Source: Streptomyces coeruleorubidus
GTDB taxonomy: Bacteria > Actinomycetota > Actinomycetes > Streptomycetales > Streptomycetaceae
Reading direction: 5' to 3'
DNA: 64,000 nucleotides
Assembly: GCF_028885415.1 (NCBI RefSeq)
Contig: NZ_CP118527.1
Location: forward strand, 248,001 to 312,000
Every line of letters starts with the position of its first letter. The stretch's first letter is position 1. This document shows positions 35,487 through 43,445 of this stretch, piece after piece. The notes below the pieces were generated by a model. It ran no database searches. It was not told the DNA's origin and saw nothing but the letters and a program-made list of their open reading frames with translations. The position numbers and the translations under genes are program-made.

Positions 35487-36086
35487 CTAGGCCGTCGTCC
35501 GGTGCCGTTGGTGGTGGCGGGCCACCCGGGCGCGGTTGCCGCAGGACGGTTTGCACCACTCCTGGCGCGGGTGGTCCTTGAGGAAGTACCGCACGCAGCG
35601 GGGCGCGTGGCAGGCCCGCAGTCGGTCGCGGTCGGGGCCTGCGAGGAACGCGATCACGGCGCGCGCGAGGGCGGACGTCAGGTCGTCGCCGCCGCGCAGG
35701 GGCCGCTGACGGACGTCGGGTCCGGCACCCTCGGGCCAGTCCAGGACGGGCACGGTGGGGGTGCGGGCGGCGGCCGCGTTGAGGCGCCGTAGGGCCTCGG
35801 GTACGGGCAGGAGGCGGGCCGCGTCGGCGGGGCTCGGCTCGCCGGGGCGCACCGCGCGGGTGAAGAGCGCGCGGACGGCGGCACGCAGGTCTCGGACGGC
35901 GGCGAGCTGCGCGGCGTCGGCGGTGAAACGGCCGGCGTCCGGCAGGACCTCGGGGTGTGCCCGGACCCAGGCGGTCAGGTCTGCCGGTTCGGACAGGTCG
36001 TCGGCGACGCCGCCGTTGCCGTCGTGCCGGATGGTGAGGGCGAGGTCCAGGGCGAGCCGGGCGTCCCTGCTGATCGGTTCCCGCAT
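35487..36086 (-). CDS. ABATE-CGNR zinc-finger regulator
   Basis: A 199-residue protein. The N-terminal ABATE-like domain reads ARLALDLALTIRHD to DLRAAVRALFTRA. The C-terminal CGNR zinc finger reads LRACHAPRCVRYFLKDHPRQ then WCKPSCGNRARVARH, with four Cys and the Cys-Gly-Asn-Arg signature. Members are usually DNA-binding regulators. I chose ATG 36086 because the domain begins there and the inverted repeat upstream (36089-36102) would otherwise lie inside the gene; 36116 is also open. Confidence 0.85.
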   Translation of the reverse strand: MREPISRDARLALDLALTIRHDGNGGVADDLSEPADLTAWVRAHPEVLPDAGRFTADAAQLAAVRDLRAAVRALFTRAVRPGEPSPADAARLLPVPEALRRLNAAAARTPTVPVLDWPEGAGPDVRQRPLRGGDDLTSALARAVIAFLAGPDRDRLRACHAPRCVRYFLKDHPRQEWCKPSCGNRARVARHHQRHRTTA

Positions 36087-36088
36087 GA

Positions 36089-36102
36089 GCCTAATGATAG
36101 GC
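36089..36102. promoter_or_regulatory. Inverted repeat at the CGNR gene start
   Basis: GCCTA-ATGA-TAGGC sits directly in front of the chosen ATG. Possible autoregulatory operator for a near-leaderless transcript. Confidence 0.35.
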
Positions 36103-36126
36103 CTGCCGATATCCATTACAGCCGGG

Positions 36127-37029
36127 TCAGTCCTCGGGCGGTGCCGGCGGGACCACCGCGACGGGGCTCGCGGCGTGCAGCAGGACGGCGTGGGTGACCG
36201 AGCCCAGCATGCGGGCCGGTGCCAGCAGGTGCCGCCGGTGGCGGCCCACGACGACGAGGTCGGCGCCCGGGGAGGCCGCGACGAGGTGTCCGGCGGCGTC
36301 GCCCGCCGCCGGGACCGGCTCGACCGGGACGTCGGGGTGCCGTTCGCGGTACGGGGCGAGGAAGCCTTCGGCGAGGATCCGGGTCTCGTCCTCGATGACG
36401 TTCTGGTCGACGATCGGCGGGGGCAGTTCGCCGGGCATCATCCAGGGCTGCGCGGGCCACGGGTAGGCGGCGACCGCCTGAAGCCGGGCACAGCGCCGGG
36501 CGGCCTCGGCGAAGGCGAACTCGAGTGTGGCCTCGTCGGGGCCGTCCACCTTCAGGCCGACCACCACGCGCGAGCCGGATCCGGTCTGCGCCTCGCCTTC
36601 GATGTCGCGTCCGGGCGGGTGCACCACCACGACGGGGCATTCGGCGTCGCGGGCGGCGGCGATGCCGTTGGAGCCGAGCAGCAGGCTGGCGAAGCCGCCG
36701 CGGCCCCGGGAACCCAGGACCAGCAGCTGAGCGGAGGCGCCCTGTTCGGGCAGGACGGCGCTCGGCGCCCCCTCCAGGCCGAGGTACTCCGTGTCCGGCA
36801 GGCCGTCGATGCCCTCGAGGTGGGCCCGCACCCGGTCGAGCACCGGGTCGTCCTGCGGGTCCGGCGGTGCGACGGCGAGCAGCTCGGGCTGCGCCCAGTG
36901 GGCGTACTGGCGTACGTGCACCACACGCAGGGGCGCCGAACGCCGGCGGGCGGCGTCGAGGGCCCACTCCAGGGCGCACAGGCTGTGGTCCGAACCGTCG
37001 ACCGCCGCGATGACCGGCAGGGTGCTCAT
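36127..37029 (-). CDS. Tandem universal stress protein
   Basis: A 300-residue protein of two UspA domains. Domain 1 begins VIAAVDGSDHSLCALEWALD and has the ATP loop VLGSRGRGGFASLLLGSNG. Domain 2 begins VVVGLKVDGPDEATLEFAFA and has VVGRHRRHLLAPARMLGSV, a less canonical loop. Cytosolic, stress-linked by family. It overlaps no neighbour; a hairpin 120 nt upstream isolates it from DUF397. Confidence 0.93.
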   Translation of the reverse strand: MSTLPVIAAVDGSDHSLCALEWALDAARRRSAPLRVVHVRQYAHWAQPELLAVAPPDPQDDPVLDRVRAHLEGIDGLPDTEYLGLEGAPSAVLPEQGASAQLLVLGSRGRGGFASLLLGSNGIAAARDAECPVVVVHPPGRDIEGEAQTGSGSRVVVGLKVDGPDEATLEFAFAEAARRCARLQAVAAYPWPAQPWMMPGELPPPIVDQNVIEDETRILAEGFLAPYRERHPDVPVEPVPAAGDAAGHLVAASPGADLVVVGRHRRHLLAPARMLGSVTHAVLLHAASPVAVVPPAPPED

Positions 37030-37147
37030 GGGTTCCTCGCCTTCCGGGATACGACCGTGCCTGAGGGCCCAGCCTGGCTCAGGCGCGGGCCCCGGGAGGG
37101 CGTCTCAGGTCGCGTGTCCGGCGAATGCGGGCGGAACACCCCCGGAT

Positions 37148-37167
37148 CGGCCGTGGGGTCACGGCCG
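37148..37167 (-). terminator. Hairpin after the DUF397 gene
   Basis: CGGCCGTG / CACGGCCG stem with a 4-nt GGGT loop, about 50 nt past the DUF397 stop codon on its strand. Confidence 0.5.
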
Positions 37168-37215
37168 TCCGGGACGGTTCGCATGGTGCCGCGGTCGAGG
37201 TCGCGCGGCGGCGCG

Positions 37216-37458
37216 TCAGGTGAGGTCGAACTCCCCTTCCCGCGCTCCCGACACGAACGCGCCCCACTCGGCGGGCGTGAAGATCAAAGAAGGGCTCTCG
37301 GGGCGGGCACTGTTCCGCATGGCGATGAAGCCCTCCACGAAGGCGATCTGGACATCCCCCCGCCCCCGGCTGCTGGACTGCCACTGTGCGTTGGTGAGGT
37401 CCAGCTCCGGCTTGTCCCAGCCCGTGAGCGGGCGCTGCTGGGTGGTGGTCTCGGCCAC
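37216..37458 (-). CDS. DUF397 protein
   Basis: An 80-residue protein with AQWQSSSRGRGDVQIAFVEG, AMRNSARPESPSLIFTPAEW and GAFVSGAREGEFD, the standard DUF397 pattern. These small proteins usually sit beside an XRE-type regulator, as in BldB/WhiJ-like pairs, but no such gene is adjacent here. Function is unknown. Confidence 0.92.
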   Translation of the reverse strand: MAETTTQQRPLTGWDKPELDLTNAQWQSSSRGRGDVQIAFVEGFIAMRNSARPESPSLIFTPAEWGAFVSGAREGEFDLT

Positions 37459-37540
37459 GTCCGTGCTCCTCCCGATTCGTCGTCCGCGGCCAGCCTAGCG
37501 ATCGTGCCCCACGGCCAACAGGGCACGTGAAGGGGACCTT

Positions 37541-38707
37541 TCAGGAGTCCGGGGGTTCGGCTCCCACGAGCCACATCGAGAAGAACTGCGAACCGCCGCC
37601 GTAGGCGTGGCCGAGGACCCTGCGGGCGCCGTCCACCTGGTGTTCCCCGGCCTGTCCGCGCACCTGGAGCGCCGCCTCCGCGAAGCGGATCATGCCGGAG
37701 GCGCCGATGGGGTTGGTGGACAGCACGCCGCCCGACATGTTGACGGGCAGGTCCCCGTCCAGTTCGGTCACGCCCGCCTCGGTGAGCTTCCATCCCTCGC
37801 CCTCGCCGGCGAAGCCGAGGTTCTCCAGCCACATCGGCTCGTACCAGGAGAACGGGACGTAGATCTCGGCGCCGTCGATCTCGCGGCGCGGGTCGGTGAT
37901 CCCGGCCTGCCGGTAGACGTCGGCCGCGCAGTCCTGGCCGGCCTGTGGGGAGACGAAGTCCTTGCCGGCGAAGAGGGTCGGTTCGCTGCGCATCGCGCCG
38001 CCGAGCATCCAGGCGGGCGGTCGCGGTGCCCGGGCGGCTCCGGCGCGGTCGGTGAGGATCATGGCGCAGGCGCCGTCGGAGGAGGGGCAGGTCTCCGAGT
38101 AGCGGATCGGGTCCCAGAGCATGGGCGAGGACATGACCTTGTCGAGGGTGATGTCGTGCTCGTGCAGGTGGGCGTAGGGGTTCTTCAGCGCGTTACGCCG
38201 GTCCTTGTAGGCGACGAGGGCGCCGACGGTCTCGGGTGCGCCGCTGCGGCGCATGTACGCGCGGATGTGCGGGGCGAAGAACCCGCCGGCTCCCGCGAGC
38301 AGGGGCTGCTGGAAGGGGATGGGCAGGGACAGGCCCCACATGGCGTTCGACTCGGACTGCTTTTCGAAGGCGAGGGTGAGGACGGTGCCGTGGACGCGGG
38401 CCGCGACGAGGTTGGCGGCGACAAGCGCGGTGGATCCGCCGACCGAGCCCGCGGTGTGCACCCGGAGCATGGGCTTGCCGACGGCGCCGAGCGCGTCGGC
38501 GAGGTAGAGCTCCGGCATCATGACGCCCTCGAAGAAGTCGGGCGCCTTGCCGATCACGACGGCGTCGATGTCGGCCCATGTCAGCTCGGCGTCGTCCAGG
38601 GCGCGTCGGGCCGCCTCCCGGACGAGTCCCGCGATGGACACGTCCCGGCGTGCCGCGACGTGTTTGGTCTGGCCGATGCCGACGACGGCCACGGGCTCCT
38701 TGCTCAT
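37541..38707 (-). CDS. Thiolase-fold lipid-transfer-like protein (acyl-CoA metabolism)
   Basis: A 388-residue thiolase fold: AVVGIGQTKHVAARRDVSI, VRVHTAGSVGGSTALVAANLV, CPSSDGACAMILTDRAGA and NMSGGVLSTNPIGASGMIRF. The usual catalytic Cys (near residue 90) is a Ser here (GSVGG), as in SCP-x/Ltp proteins of steroid side-chain pathways. It overlaps the upstream thiolase gene by 4 nt (ATGA). It likely works as a complex with the DUF35 and second thiolase proteins. The exact substrate is inferred only. Confidence 0.88.
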   Translation of the reverse strand: MSKEPVAVVGIGQTKHVAARRDVSIAGLVREAARRALDDAELTWADIDAVVIGKAPDFFEGVMMPELYLADALGAVGKPMLRVHTAGSVGGSTALVAANLVAARVHGTVLTLAFEKQSESNAMWGLSLPIPFQQPLLAGAGGFFAPHIRAYMRRSGAPETVGALVAYKDRRNALKNPYAHLHEHDITLDKVMSSPMLWDPIRYSETCPSSDGACAMILTDRAGAARAPRPPAWMLGGAMRSEPTLFAGKDFVSPQAGQDCAADVYRQAGITDPRREIDGAEIYVPFSWYEPMWLENLGFAGEGEGWKLTEAGVTELDGDLPVNMSGGVLSTNPIGASGMIRFAEAALQVRGQAGEHQVDGARRVLGHAYGGGSQFFSMWLVGAEPPDS

Positions 38708-39768
38708 CGGGGCTCCCCTTCGAGTACGGCGACGAGATTCTGCTGGAGGCAGGGGCCGGACGTGGCGTGGGCGAGGGCGCGGCCGGACTCGCCGCGGTGG
38801 ATGCGGGCGGCGGCCTCGCCGATGCGGATGAGACCGGCGGCCATGATCGGGTTGGCCGCGAGGGCTCCGCCGGAGGGGTTGACGACGACCCCGTCGCCGA
38901 GGCGGAGGGCCTTGCGCAGGACGACCTCCTGGGCGGTGAAGGGCGCGTGCAGCTCGGCGGTGTCGACGGGCCGCTCGAAGGCACCCGCCCGTTCGGCGGC
39001 CAGGCGGGTGGACGGCGAGTCGGTCAGGTCGCGCACACCGAGGCCGTGCGCCTCGACGCGGTGGTCGATACCGCGGATCCAGGCGGGGTGTGCGCACAGG
39101 TCACGGGCCCGGTCGCCCGCTGCGAGGATCACGGCGGCCGCCCCGTCGCCGATGGGTGGGCAGTCACCCGTGCGCAGGGGCCGGACCAGGTAGTCCCCCT
39201 GCGCCACCGGCCCCTTGAGTTGTGTGTGCGGGTTGGCGGACGCCGCCTCACGGTTGCGGGAGGCGACGGCCGCGAGGGCGGGCTCGTCGGTGTCGCCGGC
39301 GTCGATGAGGGCCTGCGCCTGGAGGGCGGCGAGCGCCACGGAGTCGGGCCACAGAGGTGCCACGTAGTACGGGTCGAGCTGGCGGGTCAGGACGTCGCGG
39401 ACCGAGCCGGGCGAGGACTTGCCGTACGAGTAGACCAGGGCGGTGTCGGCGTCACCGGTGAGGAGTTTGGTCCAGGCCTCGTACAGGGCCCAGGCGCCGT
39501 CCATCTCGACGTGCGACTCGGAGATCGGCGGCCAGGCGCCGACACCGTCGAGGGCGAGGGTGAAGGAGAAGGCGCGGCCGGCGAGGTAGTCGCTGGAGCC
39601 GGAGCAGGTGAAGTCGATGTCGGCGGTCTTCAGGCCGGTCCGGTCGAGGACCTCGTGCAGCACCGGCATGAGCATCTCCACCTCGGAGAGCTCCTCGCTG
39701 CTGCGCCGGTGGACGGTCTGGGCGAAGGCGACGACGGCGATCTGGCGGTCCCCCGGTGCGCTCGTCAC
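38704..39768 (-). CDS. Thiolase-fold lipid-transfer-like protein, second subunit
   Basis: A 354-residue paralogue-type partner. GTG 39768 overlaps the DUF35 stop (GTGA). IAVVAFAQTVHRRSSEELSE, FTCSGSSDYLAGRAFSFTLA, SHVEMDGAWALYEAWTKLLT, PPIGDGAAAVILAAGDRARD and VVNPSGGALAANPIMAAGL mark the thiolase fold. Cys is present in TCSGSS. Adjacent pairs like this occur with a DUF35 protein in actinobacterial steroid or lipid catabolism (Ltp3/Ltp4-like arrangement). Confidence 0.87.
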   Translation of the reverse strand: MTSAPGDRQIAVVAFAQTVHRRSSEELSEVEMLMPVLHEVLDRTGLKTADIDFTCSGSSDYLAGRAFSFTLALDGVGAWPPISESHVEMDGAWALYEAWTKLLTGDADTALVYSYGKSSPGSVRDVLTRQLDPYYVAPLWPDSVALAALQAQALIDAGDTDEPALAAVASRNREAASANPHTQLKGPVAQGDYLVRPLRTGDCPPIGDGAAAVILAAGDRARDLCAHPAWIRGIDHRVEAHGLGVRDLTDSPSTRLAAERAGAFERPVDTAELHAPFTAQEVVLRKALRLGDGVVVNPSGGALAANPIMAAGLIRIGEAAARIHRGESGRALAHATSGPCLQQNLVAVLEGEPR

Positions 39769-40715
39769 AGCAGCTCCTTGTAGGTGTCGTAGTCCGCGTC
39801 CGGTTCGCCCGTGGGCCGGTAGTGGTCGGGGTAGCGGGCGCCCTCCGTCCACACCGGTTCGACGCGCAGCCCCATGCGGACCTCGTCGTACGGGATGCCG
39901 CCGATACGGCCGTGCAGTGCGAGGTCGGCGCCGTCGAGGGCGATGTGGGCGTAGACGTAGGGCACCTCGATGTCGAGATTCGCCGTGTGTGCAGCCTTGA
40001 TGTTGACGATGCAGAACGTGGTCACTGTGCCGCGCGGCCCTACCTCGACCTGCTCGGATGTGGCCACCCCACATGTGGGGCACGCACCCCTCGGCGGGAC
40101 GTAGACCTTGCGGCAGGCGGGGCAGCGCTCGCCGACGGTCCTGCGGCCGGAGAGGGCGTTGATGTAGGCGGTCTGGGCGCGGCCGGGCGAGTAGGTGTAG
40201 TCGAGGCGGGCGGCGGCGACGATGCCGGTGACCGGGTCCGCGAACTCCCCCGTGTGCCCCGTCGGTTGGGCCCGGCTGCCGTCGTACGGCTCGAAGCAGG
40301 CGATGTCCGTGATGGCTCCGGTGCGTTCCTCCGCCCAGCGGATGCGGACGCGCATGCCGGTGTGCACGGCGTCGGGGCCCGGGACGTCGAGGGCGTGCAG
40401 CAGGGCGGTGTCGGCGCCGTCGAGGCGGACCAGGGCCCAGGCGAAGGGGGTGGTGAGGGGCTGGCCGCGGCGGGGGGCGTGGTTCCAGGCCCAGGTGGTG
40501 ACCGTGCCGGTGGGGGCGACCTCGGTCAGGTCGCGGATCTCCTCGGCGGTGACGGGGTCGTACTCGACGGGCGGGACCAGGGTGCGGCCGTCGCCGGTGC
40601 GCACACCGAGGACGACGCGTTCGCGCAGGCCGGTCAGGAAGGCGCTCTGGACGGGGCCGAGGGAGCGGGTGAAGGGGAACTCGACGACGAGAGGGGCTTT
40701 GAGGACTTCGGGCAT
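39765..40715 (-). CDS. Double DUF35 OB-fold/zinc-ribbon acyl-CoA-associated protein
   Basis: A 316-residue protein with two OB-fold halves. The second half has a rubredoxin-like zinc ribbon, RCPACRKVYVPPRGACPTCG, preceding VGPRGTVTTFCIVNIKAAHT. DUF35 proteins pair with thiolases to form acyl-CoA lyases or thiolases. First in a chain of three overlapping genes, 19 nt after the crotonase gene. Confidence 0.88.
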   Translation of the reverse strand: MPEVLKAPLVVEFPFTRSLGPVQSAFLTGLRERVVLGVRTGDGRTLVPPVEYDPVTAEEIRDLTEVAPTGTVTTWAWNHAPRRGQPLTTPFAWALVRLDGADTALLHALDVPGPDAVHTGMRVRIRWAEERTGAITDIACFEPYDGSRAQPTGHTGEFADPVTGIVAAARLDYTYSPGRAQTAYINALSGRRTVGERCPACRKVYVPPRGACPTCGVATSEQVEVGPRGTVTTFCIVNIKAAHTANLDIEVPYVYAHIALDGADLALHGRIGGIPYDEVRMGLRVEPVWTEGARYPDHYRPTGEPDADYDTYKELL

Positions 40716-40734
40716 GCCGGAGGGCTCCTTCGGA

Positions 40735-41535
40735 TCAGGCGCGCTTGTAGACGGGCGGTCGTTTCTCCGCGAAGGCGCGGGCGCCCTCCTTGGCGTCGGC
40801 GGTGTCGAAGACCGGCCAGCCGCGGGCGAGTTCGGCCGCGAGACCCTCGGACTCGGTCATCTCGGCGGTCTCGTAGACGGAGGCCTTGACGGCCTCGACG
40901 GCCAGCGGGCCGCAGGAGTTGATCTGTCCGGCGATCTCCAGTGCCTTCGCGAGCGCCCTGCCGTCGGGTACGACATGGCCGACCAGGCCGATGGCGGCGG
41001 CCTCGCGGGCGCTGTAGGGGCGGCCGGTGAGGAGCATCTCCAGGGCGTGGGTGCGCGGGATCTGGCGTTGCAGCCGGACCGTGGAGCCGCCGATGGGGAA
41101 CAGGCCGCGCTTCACCTCGAACAGACCGAAGGTCGCGGACTCCCCGGCGACACGGATGTCGGTGCCCTGGAGCATCTCGGTGCCGCCCGCGACGCAGTAT
41201 CCCTCGACGGCCGCGATCACCGGCTTGCGCGGGCGGTGGTGGCGCAGCATCGCCTTCCAGTGCAGGTCGGGGTCGGCCTTGAGCCGGTCGCGGTACTCCT
41301 CTCCGGCCATGCCGTGGCCGGCGAGGGCCTTGAGGTCCATACCCGAGCAGAACGAGCCGCCCGCGCCGGTGAAGACGATCGAGCGGACCGAGTCGTCCGC
41401 GTCGGCCTCCAGCCAGCCGTCGTAGAGGCCGACGAGCATCGGCAGCGAGAGCGCGTTCCTGGCTTCGGGCCTGTTGAGCGTGAGTATCAGCGTGGCGCCT
41501 TCGCGCTGCACGGTGAGGTGTTCCGTCCCACCCAT
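40735..41535 (-). CDS. Enoyl-CoA hydratase/isomerase (crotonase) family
   Basis: Hydrates enoyl-CoA in beta-oxidation; 266 residues. LILTLNRPEARNALSLPML, FTGAGGSFCSGMDLKALAGH (oxyanion loop), KPVIAAVEGYCVAGGTEMLQ and FGLFEVKRGLFPIGGSTVRL (active-site Glu region) are standard. ATG 41535 has AGGGGAG. It leads the four-gene unit and faces a FadD19-like gene across a palindrome at 41601-41615, so both are likely under one repressor. Confidence 0.92.
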   Translation of the reverse strand: MGGTEHLTVQREGATLILTLNRPEARNALSLPMLVGLYDGWLEADADDSVRSIVFTGAGGSFCSGMDLKALAGHGMAGEEYRDRLKADPDLHWKAMLRHHRPRKPVIAAVEGYCVAGGTEMLQGTDIRVAGESATFGLFEVKRGLFPIGGSTVRLQRQIPRTHALEMLLTGRPYSAREAAAIGLVGHVVPDGRALAKALEIAGQINSCGPLAVEAVKASVYETAEMTESEGLAAELARGWPVFDTADAKEGARAFAEKRPPVYKRA

Positions 41536-41600
41536 GGCCAACTCCCCTCTCATGGAACGAGAACAGGTTGCAGTAGCGCGGGAGGCACTTCAAGGGTTTT

Positions 41601-41615
41601 CTGACAGACAGTCAG
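41601..41615. promoter_or_regulatory. CTGAC-N5-GTCAG palindrome between crotonase and FadD19-like genes
   Basis: CTGAC-AGACA-GTCAG, preceded by TTTT and followed by ATTT, in the 176-nt divergent gap. A close copy, CTGAT-ACACC-GTCAGATTT, lies at 55777-55791 before another acyl-CoA gene set. The form suits a TetR-family repressor; none is encoded in the window. Confidence 0.6.
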
Positions 41616-41711
41616 ATTTCTTCGCGCGAGCCCTTCACAGTTGGACCGCCCTTTGCTCTGATGACCGGCGAACCGTCCGATGCCAGGCACGTCCCGGGGT
41701 CAGGAGGAGCG

Positions 41712-43331
41712 GTGGAGTACAACCTTGCCGACCTGTTCGAGTCGGTCGTCGACGTGGTCCCCGACCGTGAGGCGCTGGTGTACGTCGACCATCCGGGCAC
41801 GGGTGCGGAGCGCCGTCTGACGTACGCGGAGCTGGACGCGGCGGCCAACCGCGTCGGCCACCATCTGCTCGACAGCGGGATCCGGCCCGGGGAGCATCTC
41901 GGGCTGCACCTCTACAACGGCGTGGAGTACCTCCAGACCGTGCTGGGCTGCCTGAAGGCGCGGATCGTCCCGGTCAACGTCAACTACCGATATGTGGAAG
42001 AGGAGTTGGTGCACCTCTACCGCGACGCGGATCTGGTGGCGCTGGTCTTCGACGCGGAGTTCACGGACCGGGTGGCGGCCGCGCGGCCCCGGGCGGAGAG
42101 GCTGCGGCATCTGATCCGGGTGGGTTCTCCGGCGCCGGGGGCCGCCGCGGTGCCCTGTGTGGAGTTCGCCCATGTGGAGGCCGCGGGGTCGCCCGAGCGC
42201 GGCTTCCCGGCCCGCTCTCCCGATGACCAGTTCATCATCTACACCGGCGGTACGACCGGAATGCCCAAGGGTGTGATGTGGCGGCAGGAGGATCTGTTCT
42301 TCGCGGGGCTCGGCGGGGGCGCGCCGACCGGTGAACCGGTGAAGAAGCCGGAGGAGCTGGCCGACCGGGTCGCGGCCGGCGGGGAGGGAATCACCTTCTT
42401 CCCCACAGCCCCCCTGATGCACGGCACCTCCACCCTCACGGCGTTCATCGGCTTCAACTTCGGCCAACGGGTCGTGATCCACCGCAAGTTCGTGCCCGAG
42501 GAAGTGCTGCGGACGGTGGAGAAGGAGAAGGCCAGCAGCATCTCGCTGGTCGGGGACGCGATGCTGCGGCCGCTGATCGACGCGCTGAGCGGTCCGCTGC
42601 GGGACATCGACCGCTCGTCGCTGTTCAGTGTGTCGTCGTCCGGCGCGATCATGTCGGACACGGTGCGCCGGCAGTTCCAGGAGCTGGTCCCGAACGCCAT
42701 GGTGCTGAACAACTTCGGCTCCTCGGAGTCCGGTTTCAACGGGACGGCTACGGAGGACTCCGGCCCCGAGCGGGGCTTCCGGGTCCGGGTCAACGCCCGC
42801 ACGCAGGTGCTGGACCCGGCCACGTACGAACCGGTGGCGGCCGGTGAGGTGGGCCGGATCGCCCAGTGCGGCCATGTGCCGCTCGGCTACTACAACGACC
42901 CTGCCAAGACCGCCGGGACCTTCTTCGAGAAGGACGGCGAGCGGTGGGTGTTGCTCGGCGACATGGCCACCGTCGACGAGGAGGGTGTGGTCACCGTCCT
43001 CGGCCGCGGCTCGCAGTGCATCAACACCGGCGGCGAGAAGGTGTACCCGGAAGAGGTGGAACAGGCCCTCAAGTCCCACCCGGACGTCTACGACGCGCTG
43101 GTGGCCGGGGTGCCGGACCCGCAGTGGGGCCACCATGTGGCGGCCGTGGTGCAGTTGCGGGAGGGTGCGGCGCGGCCGTCACTGGAGGACATCCGAAGGC
43201 ACTGCCGTGACCGGCTGGCCGGTTACAAGATCCCGCGCCAGCTGGTGATCACGGAGTCGGTCCAGCGATCGCCGAGCGGCAAGGCGGACTATCGCTGGGC
43301 GCGGGAGGTCGCGATCGCGGCGGACGGGTGA
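41712..43331 (+). CDS. FadD19-like acyl/steroid-CoA ligase
   Basis: AMP-forming ligase, 539 residues from GTG 41712, which has AGGAGGAG five nt before it; the open frame extends upstream, but FadD19 proteins start here (YNLADLFESVVDVVPDREAL). IIYTGGTTGMPKGVMWRQED is the P-loop, LNNFGSSESGFNG motif A5, LLGDMATVDEEGVVTVLGRG the hinge, and SPSGKADYRWAREV the C-terminal Lys. As remembered, M. tuberculosis FadD19 activates C24 steroid side chains and has an EchA19 neighbour. Actual substrate unproven. Confidence 0.9.
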   Translation: MEYNLADLFESVVDVVPDREALVYVDHPGTGAERRLTYAELDAAANRVGHHLLDSGIRPGEHLGLHLYNGVEYLQTVLGCLKARIVPVNVNYRYVEEELVHLYRDADLVALVFDAEFTDRVAAARPRAERLRHLIRVGSPAPGAAAVPCVEFAHVEAAGSPERGFPARSPDDQFIIYTGGTTGMPKGVMWRQEDLFFAGLGGGAPTGEPVKKPEELADRVAAGGEGITFFPTAPLMHGTSTLTAFIGFNFGQRVVIHRKFVPEEVLRTVEKEKASSISLVGDAMLRPLIDALSGPLRDIDRSSLFSVSSSGAIMSDTVRRQFQELVPNAMVLNNFGSSESGFNGTATEDSGPERGFRVRVNARTQVLDPATYEPVAAGEVGRIAQCGHVPLGYYNDPAKTAGTFFEKDGERWVLLGDMATVDEEGVVTVLGRGSQCINTGGEKVYPEEVEQALKSHPDVYDALVAGVPDPQWGHHVAAVVQLREGAARPSLEDIRRHCRDRLAGYKIPRQLVITESVQRSPSGKADYRWAREVAIAADG

Positions 43332-43445
43332 TTCTCCGGCCGGTCGATTGAACCCAAGGTGACGTGCGGACGTACTGGTGGTGGCAGGCTCGGTGACCGG
43401 GCCCTGTTTGCCATGCCTAGCAAGACCGCACGGAAGGACCACCGG

